Shown here: piece by piece, positions 51,677-58,899 of the stretch
Layout: every line of letters begins with the position of its first letter
Numbering within the stretch: position 1 is the stretch's first letter
Assembly (NCBI RefSeq): GCF_030816855.1
Contig: NZ_JAUSYK010000001.1
Span: 2,170,001-2,234,000, forward strand
DNA length: 64,000 nt
From: Arthrobacter sp. B3I4
GTDB taxonomy: Bacteria > Actinomycetota > Actinomycetes > Actinomycetales > Micrococcaceae
Direction: 5' to 3'
Notes under the pieces: generated by a model
Databases searched by the model: none
What the model was told of the DNA's origin: nothing
What the model saw: only the letters and a program-made list of their open reading frames with translations
Translations under genes and position numbers: made by a program

Positions 51677-51975
51677 GCGGCGTCTGCCCGGTGGGTGATG
51701 TGCTCTTCGATGAGGTCTTTGCGGAGCCCGTACCAGTGGTGGTCGCCGTCGAGGGTCGAGACGTAGACGACGGGGGCGCCGGTGTAGCCGAGGGTCTCCT
51801 TGACGTAAGCAAGAGCGCTGGCGTCCACGGTGACGTCGACTTCGGTGTAATAGATGCCTGCGTCGTCGAGTTTCTTCTTAGTGATCCGGCAGGGCTGGCA
51901 CTGCGGCTTGCTGTAGAGGACGACGGCGACGCCGTCGCGTGCCTGGATGCGCTGGGTGAGGTCGGTGACAGTCAA
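51673..51975 (-). CDS. NrdH-like glutaredoxin
   Basis: A 100-residue redoxin. The N-terminal beta strand VAVVLYSKPQ is followed by the redox motif CQPC (26-29), and TGAPVVYVS is the cis-Pro region. NrdH-type proteins reduce class Ib ribonucleotide reductase; the phage copy may support dNTP supply. No phage reductase gene is present in this window. Confidence 0.8.
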   Translation of the reverse strand: MTVTDLTQRIQARDGVAVVLYSKPQCQPCRITKKKLDDAGIYYTEVDVTVDASALAYVKETLGYTGAPVVYVSTLDGDHHWYGLRKDLIEEHITHRADAA

Positions 51976-52053
51976 GGGTTCTCCTAGTTGGACTGGTAGC
52001 GGACGCCTGCGACTGGTTTCCCAGGGCAGGCGTCCGCGAGGGGTCGGGGGTGT

Positions 52054-52578
52054 TTAGTAGGGTGGTTCGTCGTCGGCGCCGTTGGCCCATCCGCCGGCGG
52101 TGCTCGCTCCGGGTGTGGCCCAGGCGTCCGGCGAGTTATTGCCGGTCGAGCCCTGATTGCCGCCCCAGCCGCCACCGGAGCTCTGGTTACCGCCGCCCCC
52201 GGCAGCATTCTGCCGCTGCGTCCGGTTCACCTTGGCGTTCGCGTACCGCAGGGACGGGCCGATCTCGTCGACCTCCAGTTCGATCACGGTCCGCTTCTCG
52301 CCCTCCTTAGTTTCGTAGGAGCGGGACTTCAACCGGCCAGACACGATCACGCGCATGCCCTTCGTGAGGGACTCGGCCACGTTCTCAGCCGCCTCCCGCC
52401 ATACCGAGTAACGAAGGAACAGGGTCTCCCCGTCGACAAACTCGTTCTTCTGCCGGTCGAACGTCCGCGGCGTCGAAGCGATAGTGCCGTTTGCGACCGC
52501 CGACCCTGAAGGGGTGAAGCGAAGCTCGGGATCGTTCGTGAGATTGCCGATCACAGTGATCGTGGTTTCGCCCGCCAT
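52054..52578 (-). CDS. ssb: Single-stranded DNA-binding protein
   Basis: A 174-residue SSB. The OB fold begins [20 protein letters not shown], with [20 protein letters not shown] further on. A Gly/Asn-rich linker follows, and the acidic tip DDEPPY closely matches the DDEPPF end of bacterial SSBs, so it may engage host partners. ATG 52578 overlaps the RecT stop. It covers ssDNA during recombination and replication. Confidence 0.94.
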   Translation of the reverse strand: MAGETTITVIGNLTNDPELRFTPSGSAVANGTIASTPRTFDRQKNEFVDGETLFLRYSVWREAAENVAESLTKGMRVIVSGRLKSRSYETKEGEKRTVIELEVDEIGPSLRYANAKVNRTQRQNAAGGGGNQSSGGGWGGNQGSTGNNSPDAWATPGASTAGGWANGADDEPPY

Positions 52579-53534
52579 CAGTTCGACGCCCCTGCAAGCC
52601 ACTGCGCGTCGGCGTCCAGCTCGCCCTGCTCATCGACCGGCGGGTTCTCGGCCTCTTCGATGAACCGTGAGGCTTCAGCCTTCGTCAGGTCCTTGGACGT
52701 TACGATGGCTCGGCCCGTGAAGTTGGAGAGCTCCGCCAGACCGGATTCGCGGTCGCTGGCGCCGAGCTTGCCGAGGATGACGTGGATCTTGGTGAGTTGG
52801 GCAGTGGTGGCCAGCGGCTCGGCGGGCTGCTCCGACTCAGGCTCATCCTGCGGGGCCTCGTGGACTACGTTGGGGAGGTCCGGTGTTGGCGCAGCTGCTC
52901 GCTTGATGGTGCGCTTCGCCTTGGGCGCCTCAGTCTCGGCCGGCGCCTGTTCGCCGAGGTCGTCGAGCTCGACCTCTTCGACCGACGTCGCCGCGATACC
53001 GGTGAGCACGTCGGGGGCGATGACACGGCAGATCTCGGCCTGGCACTTCGCGGTGAGCATGCCGATGGGGTCAGTCTGGTACTTCTTGTTCGAGGTGTAC
53101 CCGGCCTTCTGTGCGCGGGCGATGGTCCACTCCACGCGGGTGAAGGTGGTCTCGCCCTTGCGGCGGCCTTCGTAAATGACGCGCTGCTCGGTCGCTTCGA
53201 TCCGGCGGATCGTGTGCCCTGCCTGCATGACGAGGGCGGCCATGGTGCGGGCGTACATCGAGGGGCGTCCGGAGACGACAAAGATGTTCGCCAGCGCGTT
53301 CATCGGGTCGAGGCCCAGAGACTTGCCAGCGAGGATCGCCGCGGCCGCGGCTTCCGGCTTCCCACGGAACGATGCGGGCACGAACTCGGTGCTGCACAGC
53401 GCGGTGCCGAGCTGATGGGCGGCGCCGAGCTCCTGCGCCCACTCCATGAGTGACACGGTCGCGGGGGTCGGCGCGAGGCCGGCGGCGTTGAATGCGGCGA
53501 CGGGGGCCGCCTGGGGGATTGCTACTTCGCTCAT
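52578..53534 (-). CDS. RecT-family single-strand annealing protein
   Basis: A 318-residue recombinase. The RecT core (residues 40-190) is clear: [20 protein letters not shown], then [20 protein letters not shown] and [19 protein letters not shown]. The C-terminus is an acidic linker and a small helical domain ([20 protein letters not shown]). It works with the RecB-like exonuclease (two genes upstream) and SSB in phage recombination. Start and stop overlaps couple it to its neighbours. Confidence 0.92.
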   Translation of the reverse strand: MSEVAIPQAAPVAAFNAAGLAPTPATVSLMEWAQELGAAHQLGTALCSTEFVPASFRGKPEAAAAAILAGKSLGLDPMNALANIFVVSGRPSMYARTMAALVMQAGHTIRRIEATEQRVIYEGRRKGETTFTRVEWTIARAQKAGYTSNKKYQTDPIGMLTAKCQAEICRVIAPDVLTGIAATSVEEVELDDLGEQAPAETEAPKAKRTIKRAAAPTPDLPNVVHEAPQDEPESEQPAEPLATTAQLTKIHVILGKLGASDRESGLAELSNFTGRAIVTSKDLTKAEASRFIEEAENPPVDEQGELDADAQWLAGASN

Positions 53535-53752
53535 GCTTCGATCGCTTTCTGGTAGCGGCTGCGGATGCCAGCCTGCATGGTTGTGAGTGTTTCGATGAGG
53601 AGTTCAACGGTGGCGGGGTTGAGGAGGATCTCGTGGTCGCCGCTGGGGTGGCGCTTGCGGTCCCAGGTATCGAGGGCGATGCTTTCGTCCTCGTAGTAGA
53701 GGGAGAGGCCGCGCTCGTGTTCGTGGTCGACGTACTCGAAGGTGGCCATCAC
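53531..53752 (-). CDS. Hypothetical phage protein
   Basis: A 73-residue protein starting at GTG 53752 or ATG 53749 (MATFEYVDHEHERGLSLYYE). It has LNPATVELLIETLTTMQAGI and is acidic. It sits between the exonuclease and RecT genes with 4-nt overlaps on both sides. It may be part of the recombination module. Confidence 0.65.
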   Translation of the reverse strand: MMATFEYVDHEHERGLSLYYEDESIALDTWDRKRHPSGDHEILLNPATVELLIETLTTMQAGIRSRYQKAIEA

Positions 53753-54597
53753 GCTGCAACCTGGGCGGCTGGCGTGACCGGGGCGCCGACGATGGCTTCC
53801 CGGAGCTTGGTGGTCTTGTGGGTGTAGGCCGCGGCCAGGAACATCGCGTAGTGCCCCTTCATCTCGTCCCGGTTCTTCGCGAGCGGGTACAGGGTGGTGC
53901 CGAGCGGGGCGTCCCCGTACCGGGCGTTCTCGCCGGCCCGGTCCATGGGCGTCACGTGGGCGACGTAGGTCGCCACGATCTCCGGCATGGGGTGCTCATT
54001 GCCGTCCTCGTCCATGTAGAACTCGGCGAGCGAGTAAGCCCCGCATTGCAGCCCGGTTTCGCCGTAGACGAACTTGGAGGTCTTGAGGTCGATCATGACC
54101 GGCATACCGTCGTTCAGCAGGGGGGAGGTGGCGATCATGTCGAACTTCCCCGCGTACCAGTCCTTGCGGGACGCGACCGGCCGCTCCATGAGGAGCGGGG
54201 TGATCTGGAAGCGGTCAAGGAAGTCCGCGTAGCCCTCGACGTACCCGGCCAGCTCATCCGGGACGCCTTCGACGGTGCCGGTGGTGGCCAGGGCTTCGGC
54301 GAAGTCGTGCACCGCGGTGCCGCGAACGCCTGCGTCGTCGCGGACCTTCGCCGGGATGGCTGCCAGTTCCCGGACCATGTCGACGTCGTCCCGGCTGCGG
54401 AGCGAGTCGATCTCCGCCGGGTTCGCTTCGACGTACTCGGCAACGGTTTTCCCGGCCCAGTAGACGAGTGCCGGCTTCGGGATGCCGCCATTCAGGATGG
54501 TGGTAACTCCGGTGACGGGGAGCCCGTCGAGCTTGTACCGGTGCCCGTTGTGGGTGAAGGTCAACCCCTTCGGCGGAATTTTGGTCTTGGTGGTCAT
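53749..54597 (-). CDS. RecB/Cas4-like PD-(D/E)XK exonuclease
   Basis: A 282-residue nuclease. PVTGVTTILNGGIPKPALVY and GVRGTAVHDFAEAL start the fold. The catalytic set is Asp in AGKFDMIA, then IDLKTSK (Asp-x-Lys) and GLQCGAYSLAEF. This is the usual 5'-3' exonuclease partner of RecT in actinophages. ATG 54597 is coupled to the upstream small gene. Together with RecT and SSB it forms a phage recombination set. Confidence 0.88.
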   Translation of the reverse strand: MTTKTKIPPKGLTFTHNGHRYKLDGLPVTGVTTILNGGIPKPALVYWAGKTVAEYVEANPAEIDSLRSRDDVDMVRELAAIPAKVRDDAGVRGTAVHDFAEALATTGTVEGVPDELAGYVEGYADFLDRFQITPLLMERPVASRKDWYAGKFDMIATSPLLNDGMPVMIDLKTSKFVYGETGLQCGAYSLAEFYMDEDGNEHPMPEIVATYVAHVTPMDRAGENARYGDAPLGTTLYPLAKNRDEMKGHYAMFLAAAYTHKTTKLREAIVGAPVTPAAQVAA

Positions 54598-54764
54598 CGT
54601 GTCAGCTCCAATTTCTGGGCCCGGGCGTCGATCCCGGGGCGGGCGGGGTGCGTGTAGTCGGGGGTGGCGTGCTGCGGGGTTGGGTCTTCGTGGCCGGGGC
54701 AGAAGCAGACGTCCAGGCGGCAGGTCTCGCAGCGGTAGTGGCCGCCGCAATAGCAGACCGTCAT
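54594..54764 (-). CDS. Cys/His-rich zinc-binding microprotein
   Basis: A 56-residue ORF from ATG 54764. It reads MTVCYCGGHYRCETC, then LDVCFCPGHEDPTP. Six Cys and two His in 25 residues suggest two zinc sites. ATG overlaps the upstream stop, and its own stop overlaps the exonuclease start. Function unknown. Confidence 0.65.
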   Translation of the reverse strand: MTVCYCGGHYRCETCRLDVCFCPGHEDPTPQHATPDYTHPARPGIDARAQKLELTR

Positions 54765-54841
54765 GACAGGTCCGTTCCGCAGGCCGAGCACGTCATCGCG
54801 CCCTTGTCGTACGTGGTGGCCGGGTGCTCGCAGGCGTTCAC
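54761..54841 (-). CDS. 26-residue zinc-ribbon microprotein
   Basis: An ORF from GTG 54841 to TGA, overlapping both neighbours. It reads NACEHPATTYDKG, then MTCSACGTDLS. C-x-H and C-x2-C supply four ligands. The pattern C-x-H...C-x2-CG is common in small phage proteins. Confidence 0.58.
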   Translation of the reverse strand: MNACEHPATTYDKGAMTCSACGTDLS

Positions 54842-54963
54842 AGTCCGGCCAGCTTCCCGGCGATCAGGACGGTGCCCGGGAGGACGAGGAAGGCGGCCAG
54901 GGCACCGAGCCCGTCGCGGACCCATTCGCCGCGTGCGGTGAGGTGGATGCGCTTGCAGATCAT
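54838..54963 (-). CDS. Small single-span membrane protein
   Basis: A 41-residue ORF from ATG 54963 reading MICKRIHLTARGEWVRDGLG, then a membrane helix (LAAFLVLPGTVLIAGKLAGL). Proteins with this layout (basic start, ARGE-V-RD, one helix) are frequent in actinophage early operons. Overlaps on both ends support it. Confidence 0.62.
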   Translation of the reverse strand: MICKRIHLTARGEWVRDGLGALAAFLVLPGTVLIAGKLAGL

Positions 54964-55112
54964 GGCTGCTCCTTCTTTGCTTCCGCGTGCTGGATGCTGT
55001 TCTGACCGGTGATGGTGCAGATCTGGGCGAGAGTCTGGGCCTGGGTGAGTTCGCCGCGGAAGTGCCGGTCAAGGACGGCGTTGATCTGGTCGATCGCGTC
55101 GTGGTCGTTCAC
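54960..55112 (-). CDS. Small phage protein
   Basis: A 50-residue ORF from GTG 55112, overlapping the preceding stop as GTGA. It reads NDHDAIDQINAVLDRHF, then ELTQAQTLAQICTITGQNSI. Helical and soluble. Function unknown. Confidence 0.6.
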   Translation of the reverse strand: MNDHDAIDQINAVLDRHFRGELTQAQTLAQICTITGQNSIQHAEAKKEQP

Positions 55113-55456
55113 GCCGCGAGCTCGTATCGGGTTTTGAAGCTGGAGACGACGTCGTTGATCGCTGTCGTCAGCTCGGATTCGAAGTAGTCGGCGAGCTCGG
55201 CGGAGTTGTCGAGGGTGCCGGCGGCGTTGACCACGAGCATGTCGTGCGTGTTGTCTGCCAGCCGGGCTAGGTCGTCGAGCCAGTTGAAAGCGTTTTCGAC
55301 ATCAGACGGAAGCACGAAGATTTCGAGTGCGCCGGTCAGGCGGCAGGCGAGACGCTCGGCGTCCTGGTCGGCGTTGTTGTGGGATTCCCAGTACCCTACG
55401 ATCAGATGCCGTGCCACAGCTACGGCCTGTTCTTTGGTAAACTCGTACTCGTTCAT
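55109..55456 (-). CDS. Hypothetical phage protein
   Basis: A 115-residue acidic helical protein starting MNEYEFTKEQAVAVARHLIV. ATG 55456 has aaagga upstream. It contains VENAFNWLDDLARLADNTHD and ends SSFKTRYELAA. It is the first gene of the recombination operon and is preceded by element E4. Confidence 0.65.
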   Translation of the reverse strand: MNEYEFTKEQAVAVARHLIVGYWESHNNADQDAERLACRLTGALEIFVLPSDVENAFNWLDDLARLADNTHDMLVVNAAGTLDNSAELADYFESELTTAINDVVSSFKTRYELAA

Positions 55457-55548
55457 CGAAGTGATCCTTTTCGTGGTTTCGGTGGGCGTGAGGTCCATGG
55501 GTTGCAGCCCGTGGACCTCTTTTTGTTGATGACCCGACTCTATCTACT

Positions 55549-55578
55549 ACTTGTGACAAAAACAAGCGCAACTTGTTT
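55549..55578 (-). promoter_or_regulatory. 30-bp repeated element E4
   Basis: Has all 15 invariant positions, with the dyad AACAAG, N5, CTTGTT at 13-29. It abuts the stop codon of the 55579 gene. On the minus strand the dyad is followed by T residues, so this copy may also act as a terminator. Confidence 0.65.
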
Positions 55579-55794
55579 TTACGCCGCGTTGAGCGGCGGC
55601 TTATCCCTCAGCTGGTACGCCCACTGCGCCGACGAGCCCAGCACGGCGGCCACCTCTGGGGCAGTGCAGCCAGCGTCGAATGCCTGCCGCACGGCGGCCC
55701 GCTTCCGATCCTGGGCCGCGGACGCAGCTGACTCCGCCTCCACCGCAGCCTCGTGCGCTGACGCCAAGGTGCTAAGCGCTTCATCCTTGCTCAC
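55579..55794 (-). CDS. Small HTH-like phage protein
   Basis: A 71-residue protein starting MSKDEALSTLASAHEAAVEA. The C-terminal part AFDAGCTAPEVAAVLGSSAQ, then WAYQLRDK, resembles an HTH. It may regulate early genes. ATG overlaps the upstream stop by 4 nt. Confidence 0.62.
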   Translation of the reverse strand: MSKDEALSTLASAHEAAVEAESAASAAQDRKRAAVRQAFDAGCTAPEVAAVLGSSAQWAYQLRDKPPLNAA

Positions 55795-55997
55795 TGGTTA
55801 CTCCTCGTCGCCTGGTAGTGGTCGATCGCTTTGGGTGGGATCCGCCACGGGCTCGTCTTTCCGCCCGTCTTGTACGCCCCGCGGAGGGCCTGCGTCTGGC
55901 AGTGCCGTTTGATGGTTTGGACCGGTTCGGCCAGCATCTCTGCGACTTCCTGCAGCGTGTACGCCCGGCGGGGGAGTGTTGGGCTAGGCGCCGGCAT
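55791..55997 (-). CDS. Excisionase-type winged-helix protein
   Basis: A 68-residue DNA-binding protein. YTLQEVAEMLAEPVQTIKRH, then GAYKTGGKTSPWRIPPKAID, is the MerR-like HTH_17 pattern of Xis and related phage proteins. It could direct excision with the integrase or act as an early regulator. It overlaps the 55984 gene by 14 nt. Confidence 0.68.
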   Translation of the reverse strand: MPAPSPTLPRRAYTLQEVAEMLAEPVQTIKRHCQTQALRGAYKTGGKTSPWRIPPKAIDHYQATRSNQ

Positions 55998-56256
55998 CGG
56001 GCACCCCTCTCCATGCGTGGAGGAACCCTCCGTGCCGTGACTTCCTGGTGCTGGAGGAGTAGTCCGCCTTGGTGATGATCCCGCGGCGGCTCGCCGTCCC
56101 GAAGACGCTGCCCCACTGGTTGGGATGCGGGGGCTCCCCAACACCTCGTGCCCGGAGTGTGTCGGCGGTGAAAGTGGCCCCTGATTTGGCCAGGGCTTCA
56201 AGGTGGTCGAAGGCGTTCGCCTTCCAGTCCTCTTCGAGGACGGCTGCTTGCGTCAC
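55984..56256 (-). CDS. Hypothetical phage protein
   Basis: A 90-residue protein starting at GTG 56256, which overlaps the preceding stop. It reads AVLEEDWKANAFDHLEALAK, then FTADTLRARGVGEPPHPNQW, and FGTASRRGIITKADYSSST. The pattern resembles a winged helix found in phage and mobile-element proteins. Function unknown. Confidence 0.62.
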   Translation of the reverse strand: MTQAAVLEEDWKANAFDHLEALAKSGATFTADTLRARGVGEPPHPNQWGSVFGTASRRGIITKADYSSSTRKSRHGGFLHAWRGVPDAGA

Positions 56257-56429
56257 GAGAGCTCCGCTTCTGTTGGTTTGGTGAGTGTCCAGCCCATGAG
56301 CGTTTCCAGATCGAGTAGGGCGTTGTGGAGTTCGTCGGCCGTGACCATTGCACAGGCGTTGCCTTCGATGAGGTCTCTCAGTGCCTGGGTCGGTGCGGCG
56401 ACAGTGGTGATCGTGGATGTGTCTGCCAT
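56253..56429 (-). CDS. Small phage protein
   Basis: A 58-residue ORF, ATG 56429 to TGA. It reads ADTSTITTVAAPTQALRD, then AMVTADELHNALLDLETLMG. Helical and acidic. It follows the Cro-like gene by 16 nt and overlaps the next start. Function unknown. Confidence 0.6.
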   Translation of the reverse strand: MADTSTITTVAAPTQALRDLIEGNACAMVTADELHNALLDLETLMGWTLTKPTEAELS

Positions 56430-56445
56430 GGGTGTCCTGTCTGGG

Positions 56446-56715
56446 TTAGGCGTTGGCGAGCTGGCGTTTGGTGCCTGCCGCGTTTGTCATTCTCGGCACG
56501 CGTGAGTCGACGTTCTTGATGAAGAGCTCGTCGACGTCACGGCGCAGCCATTTGGCGATTTGGTTTGCAAGGTCCTCGGAGCACTGCGTCATGGTCCCGC
56601 ATTCGAGTGCGGAGATCGCAGCCTGGGTGCATTTGCAGAGCAGCGCTAGCTGGCGCTGCGAGTAGCCTTCACGTTCCCGACGCTTCTTGAGCGTGGCCGT
56701 GCTGATGGGCTTCAT
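56446..56715 (-). CDS. Cro-like HTH regulator (XRE family)
   Basis: An 89-residue protein. The HTH is RREREGYSQRQLALLCKCTQ, then AAISALECGTMTQCSEDLAN, the XRE/Cro layout. ATG 56715 is chosen; an upstream ATG at 56796 would add a basic stretch without homology. It is the first gene of the lytic operon and diverges from the + strand repressor candidate, the usual genetic switch arrangement. Confidence 0.78.
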   Translation of the reverse strand: MKPISTATLKKRREREGYSQRQLALLCKCTQAAISALECGTMTQCSEDLANQIAKWLRRDVDELFIKNVDSRVPRMTNAAGTKRQLANA

Positions 56716-56952
56716 AAAGACCTCCCCCCGGAGTCGTGTTCTTGGCCGGCGTACTGAGCAGCGCCGGTCCTTGAGTTTTCCTTGGTACATGTACATCTTT
56801 CATCCTTTCGCATTTGCTGACAAGTGAAGCGTGCCGCACTTGTCGCTTACTTGTCAACAACACGCGCTTGTTTGCCCCGCAAATACAGGGATGCAGGGGA
56901 TTTACTTGTATTTGGAAAACTTTCGATTGTTGGCACAAGTAGTACAACCGGT
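56716..56952. promoter_or_regulatory. Immunity switch region with inverted repeats
   Basis: A 237-bp divergent region. It contains GACAAGT/ACTTGTC (56819-56844), the palindrome GTACATGTAC (56785-56794), a fifth copy of the dyad core with one mismatch (56856-56872), and CAAATACA/TGTATTTG (56880-56914). A minus-strand -35-like ttgaca overlaps the dyad copy. These are probable operators for the repressor and Cro. Confidence 0.65.
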
Positions 56953-57441
56953 ATGAGGATGAAGCCCATGGACAGCACACCAAAGACGTTGAAGGAAATC
57001 GCCCAGGCGGCTTCCGACAACAACGGGGGCGCTAGGGGGCGTCAGCTGGGCCGAATAGCAGAACGAAAAGGTCTCACACTGTCCTACACGACAGTCGACA
57101 AGATCATTGCCGGCACGTACACGTCACGTCCGAGCCGCAAGACCTTGGAGGCGCTTTCGCGACTATCAGGAGTACCAGTGGCACAGGTTTATGAAGCAGC
57201 CAACGAAGTACCGCCGCAAGCCCGGCTTGCCGACCAGCTTCCCCCGGACGTGGACACGCTATCGCCCGAACAGCGGAAAGTGATCATCGACATAGCCCGC
57301 GTGTTCCTCAAAGAGAACCGCACCATCCGGCGCCTCGAACTCGAGGTCGCCAGCACCGAGACCAACCAGGACGACTACCGGCTCGCAGCCCGCGAAGCCG
57401 ACGAACACATCGGGCACGACCAACTGCCAGAAGATACGTAG
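56953..57441 (+). CDS. Putative immunity repressor (HTH protein)
   Basis: A 162-residue protein. The HTH region is GRQLGRIAERKGLTLSYTTV, then DKIIAGTYTSRPSRKTLEAL, similar to phage repressors. The C-terminal half is acidic (VDTLSPEQRKVIIDIARVFL). Possible starts are ATG 56953, 56959 and 56968. It is the first gene of the + strand lysogeny operon and probably maintains lysogeny by binding the dyads upstream and elsewhere. Confidence 0.75.
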   Translation: MRMKPMDSTPKTLKEIAQAASDNNGGARGRQLGRIAERKGLTLSYTTVDKIIAGTYTSRPSRKTLEALSRLSGVPVAQVYEAANEVPPQARLADQLPPDVDTLSPEQRKVIIDIARVFLKENRTIRRLELEVASTETNQDDYRLAAREADEHIGHDQLPEDT

Positions 57442-57449
57442 GGGGACCA

Positions 57450-57821
57450 TTGAAACGACACCTCGTCGTCGTGACAGTTGTGGCCGGCATGGCACTGGCC
57501 GGCTGCGGCGTCACCAAAGACGCCGAATACAAGGACATCAGCGAGCTGGGCAAGGCGTACGAGCAGGCCGTCGGCGACGGAGTGAAGTGCTCGGGCACGG
57601 CACCGAACATCGAGAAGAACGGCTGGACCCAGGACCAGTGCGGACCCACGGGCATCGTCATGATGTTCACCTCGGATGCCAAGCGCGAGGAAATCAAGCA
57701 AAAGAACCCCCTGAAGGCTGGCCGGCGCTGGGTGCAAGGAAAGAACTGGCTGATCGCCGCTGACCAGTACCAGGCAGAGAAAGCCCAGAGCGCCCTCGGC
57801 GGCCAGCTGCTTACCAGCTAG
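57450..57821 (+). CDS. Phage lipoprotein
   Basis: A 123-residue exported protein. TTG 57450 has ggggga 4 nt upstream. KRHLVVVTVVAGMALAGC is a lipoprotein signal with an LAGC lipobox. The mature part is small and soluble (LGKAYEQAVGDGVKCSG, then WTQDQCGPTG). Surface lipoproteins next to repressors often block superinfection; here this is inferred from position. Confidence 0.78.
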   Translation: MKRHLVVVTVVAGMALAGCGVTKDAEYKDISELGKAYEQAVGDGVKCSGTAPNIEKNGWTQDQCGPTGIVMMFTSDAKREEIKQKNPLKAGRRWVQGKNWLIAADQYQAEKAQSALGGQLLTS

Positions 57822-57871
57822 CCCATCCGTCGCCAGCTCCACAAGCATCACCCACGAAAAGGACCACACCC

Positions 57872-58234
57872 ATGTCAGAAGGTAAGGCGCTGCAAAGCCT
57901 CATCAAAAACCTCCGCGGTGAGCGGAACAACGTAGAGTTGTCCCGTGACTGCGGGGGCATCCCCACCCAGTCCCGGCTCCAGCAGATCTCCACCGCTCCC
58001 ATCAAGCTCTTCCCGGACCCGGAAACCATCCTGGGCCTGGCCCGCGGCCTCAACGTCACCGTCGGCGAAGTGGTCGGCGCCTGCGCCAAGGACCTGGGTC
58101 TCAACATGGGTGGCCCGGACGAATCGGCCCTCGTGCTGGCCGGCGCCCGCGACCTCCCGGATTCCGCGCAAAACCTGCTGGTCGGCATGTCCCGGGAACT
58201 GCAGTCGGCCTACCGTTCCAAAGCCTCACGCTAA
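57872..58234 (+). CDS. HTH-like regulator
   Basis: A 120-residue protein. ALQSLIKNLRGERNNVELSR, then GIPTQSRLQQIST and DPETILGLARGLNVTVGEVV, looks like an XRE-type HTH. It lies directly upstream of the ImmA/IrrE-like gene; such pairs typically encode a repressor and its protease. So it, rather than the 56953 product, may be the protease substrate. Confidence 0.62.
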   Translation: MSEGKALQSLIKNLRGERNNVELSRDCGGIPTQSRLQQISTAPIKLFPDPETILGLARGLNVTVGEVVGACAKDLGLNMGGPDESALVLAGARDLPDSAQNLLVGMSRELQSAYRSKASR

Positions 58235-58267
58235 AACTGTCAGACACCCGCTGTAAGTTCTTGCCCC

Positions 58268-58679
58268 ATGGGGTTCGAACGGAAAGCGGAGGAGATGGGC
58301 GTCCGCATCGTATCCGGATACCCGCCGCATGGCTGGTGGGGAAGCTACGACCCGGACCACCACCGCATCACCCTCAGGCCCGACCTCGGCTACGTGCAGC
58401 TGCGCTCGACGGCCTGGCACGAACTCGGGCACGCGCACTACCGCCACATCGGTTGCACCCCTAAGCAGGAGCAGCAGGCCCGCGCATGGGCCGCCCCGCC
58501 ACATCATCCGCCCGGCCGCCTTCATCGACGCTGCCCGCATCACGGACGACCTCGTGTCCATCGCGCACCGGCTCCACGTCATGCCCGACGATGTGCGCGC
58601 CTTCGAACAATCCCTCACTCTGGAGGAACTCATCTACTTCCGAAAGGAGATCAATGGACACGCTGACTGGCCGCGATAA
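58268..58679 (+). pseudogene. ImmA/IrrE-like metallopeptidase, frameshifted
   Basis: The first 75 codons encode the zinc site: WHELGHAHYRH (HEXXH at 51-55). The expected continuation (HIIRPAAFIDAARITDDLVS, then HRLHVMPDDVRAFEQSL) is in another frame. The change is at the C4 run 58494-58497; one base fewer restores one frame of about 136 residues (length 3n+1). ImmA-type proteases cleave phage or mobile-element repressors. If the frameshift is real, induction through this route may be lost. Confidence 0.8.
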
Positions 58680-58899
58680 AGGTCTGATCCGGCTCGCGGC
58701 CGCACCATTCAAATACCCGGCCGCCCGGGAACGGCAGGCCCGCGAAGAATACGCCCTGTCCGGCACGCGGTTCTGGCAGGAAGTGAACCGGATCCTTGAC
58801 CTGCCGGATGCGTACGCCTGGAACCCGCAGGCCGTCGGCAGGCTCAAGGACCAGCGCACGCAGACCCGGCAGCGACCTCCTGTGCGGAGGCTGGTCTGA
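58654..58899 (+). CDS. DUF3263 family protein
   Basis: An 81-residue protein starting at ATG 58654 with gaaaggag upstream. The pattern LTGRDKGLIRLAAAPFKYPA, then EYALSGTRFWQEVNRILDLP and YAWNPQAVGRLKDQRTQTRQ, matches DUF3263, a small DNA-binding-like family of actinobacteria and phages. Its stop codon is directly followed by the integrase TTG. It may be an integration accessory factor. Confidence 0.78.
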   Translation: MDTLTGRDKGLIRLAAAPFKYPAARERQAREEYALSGTRFWQEVNRILDLPDAYAWNPQAVGRLKDQRTQTRQRPPVRRLV

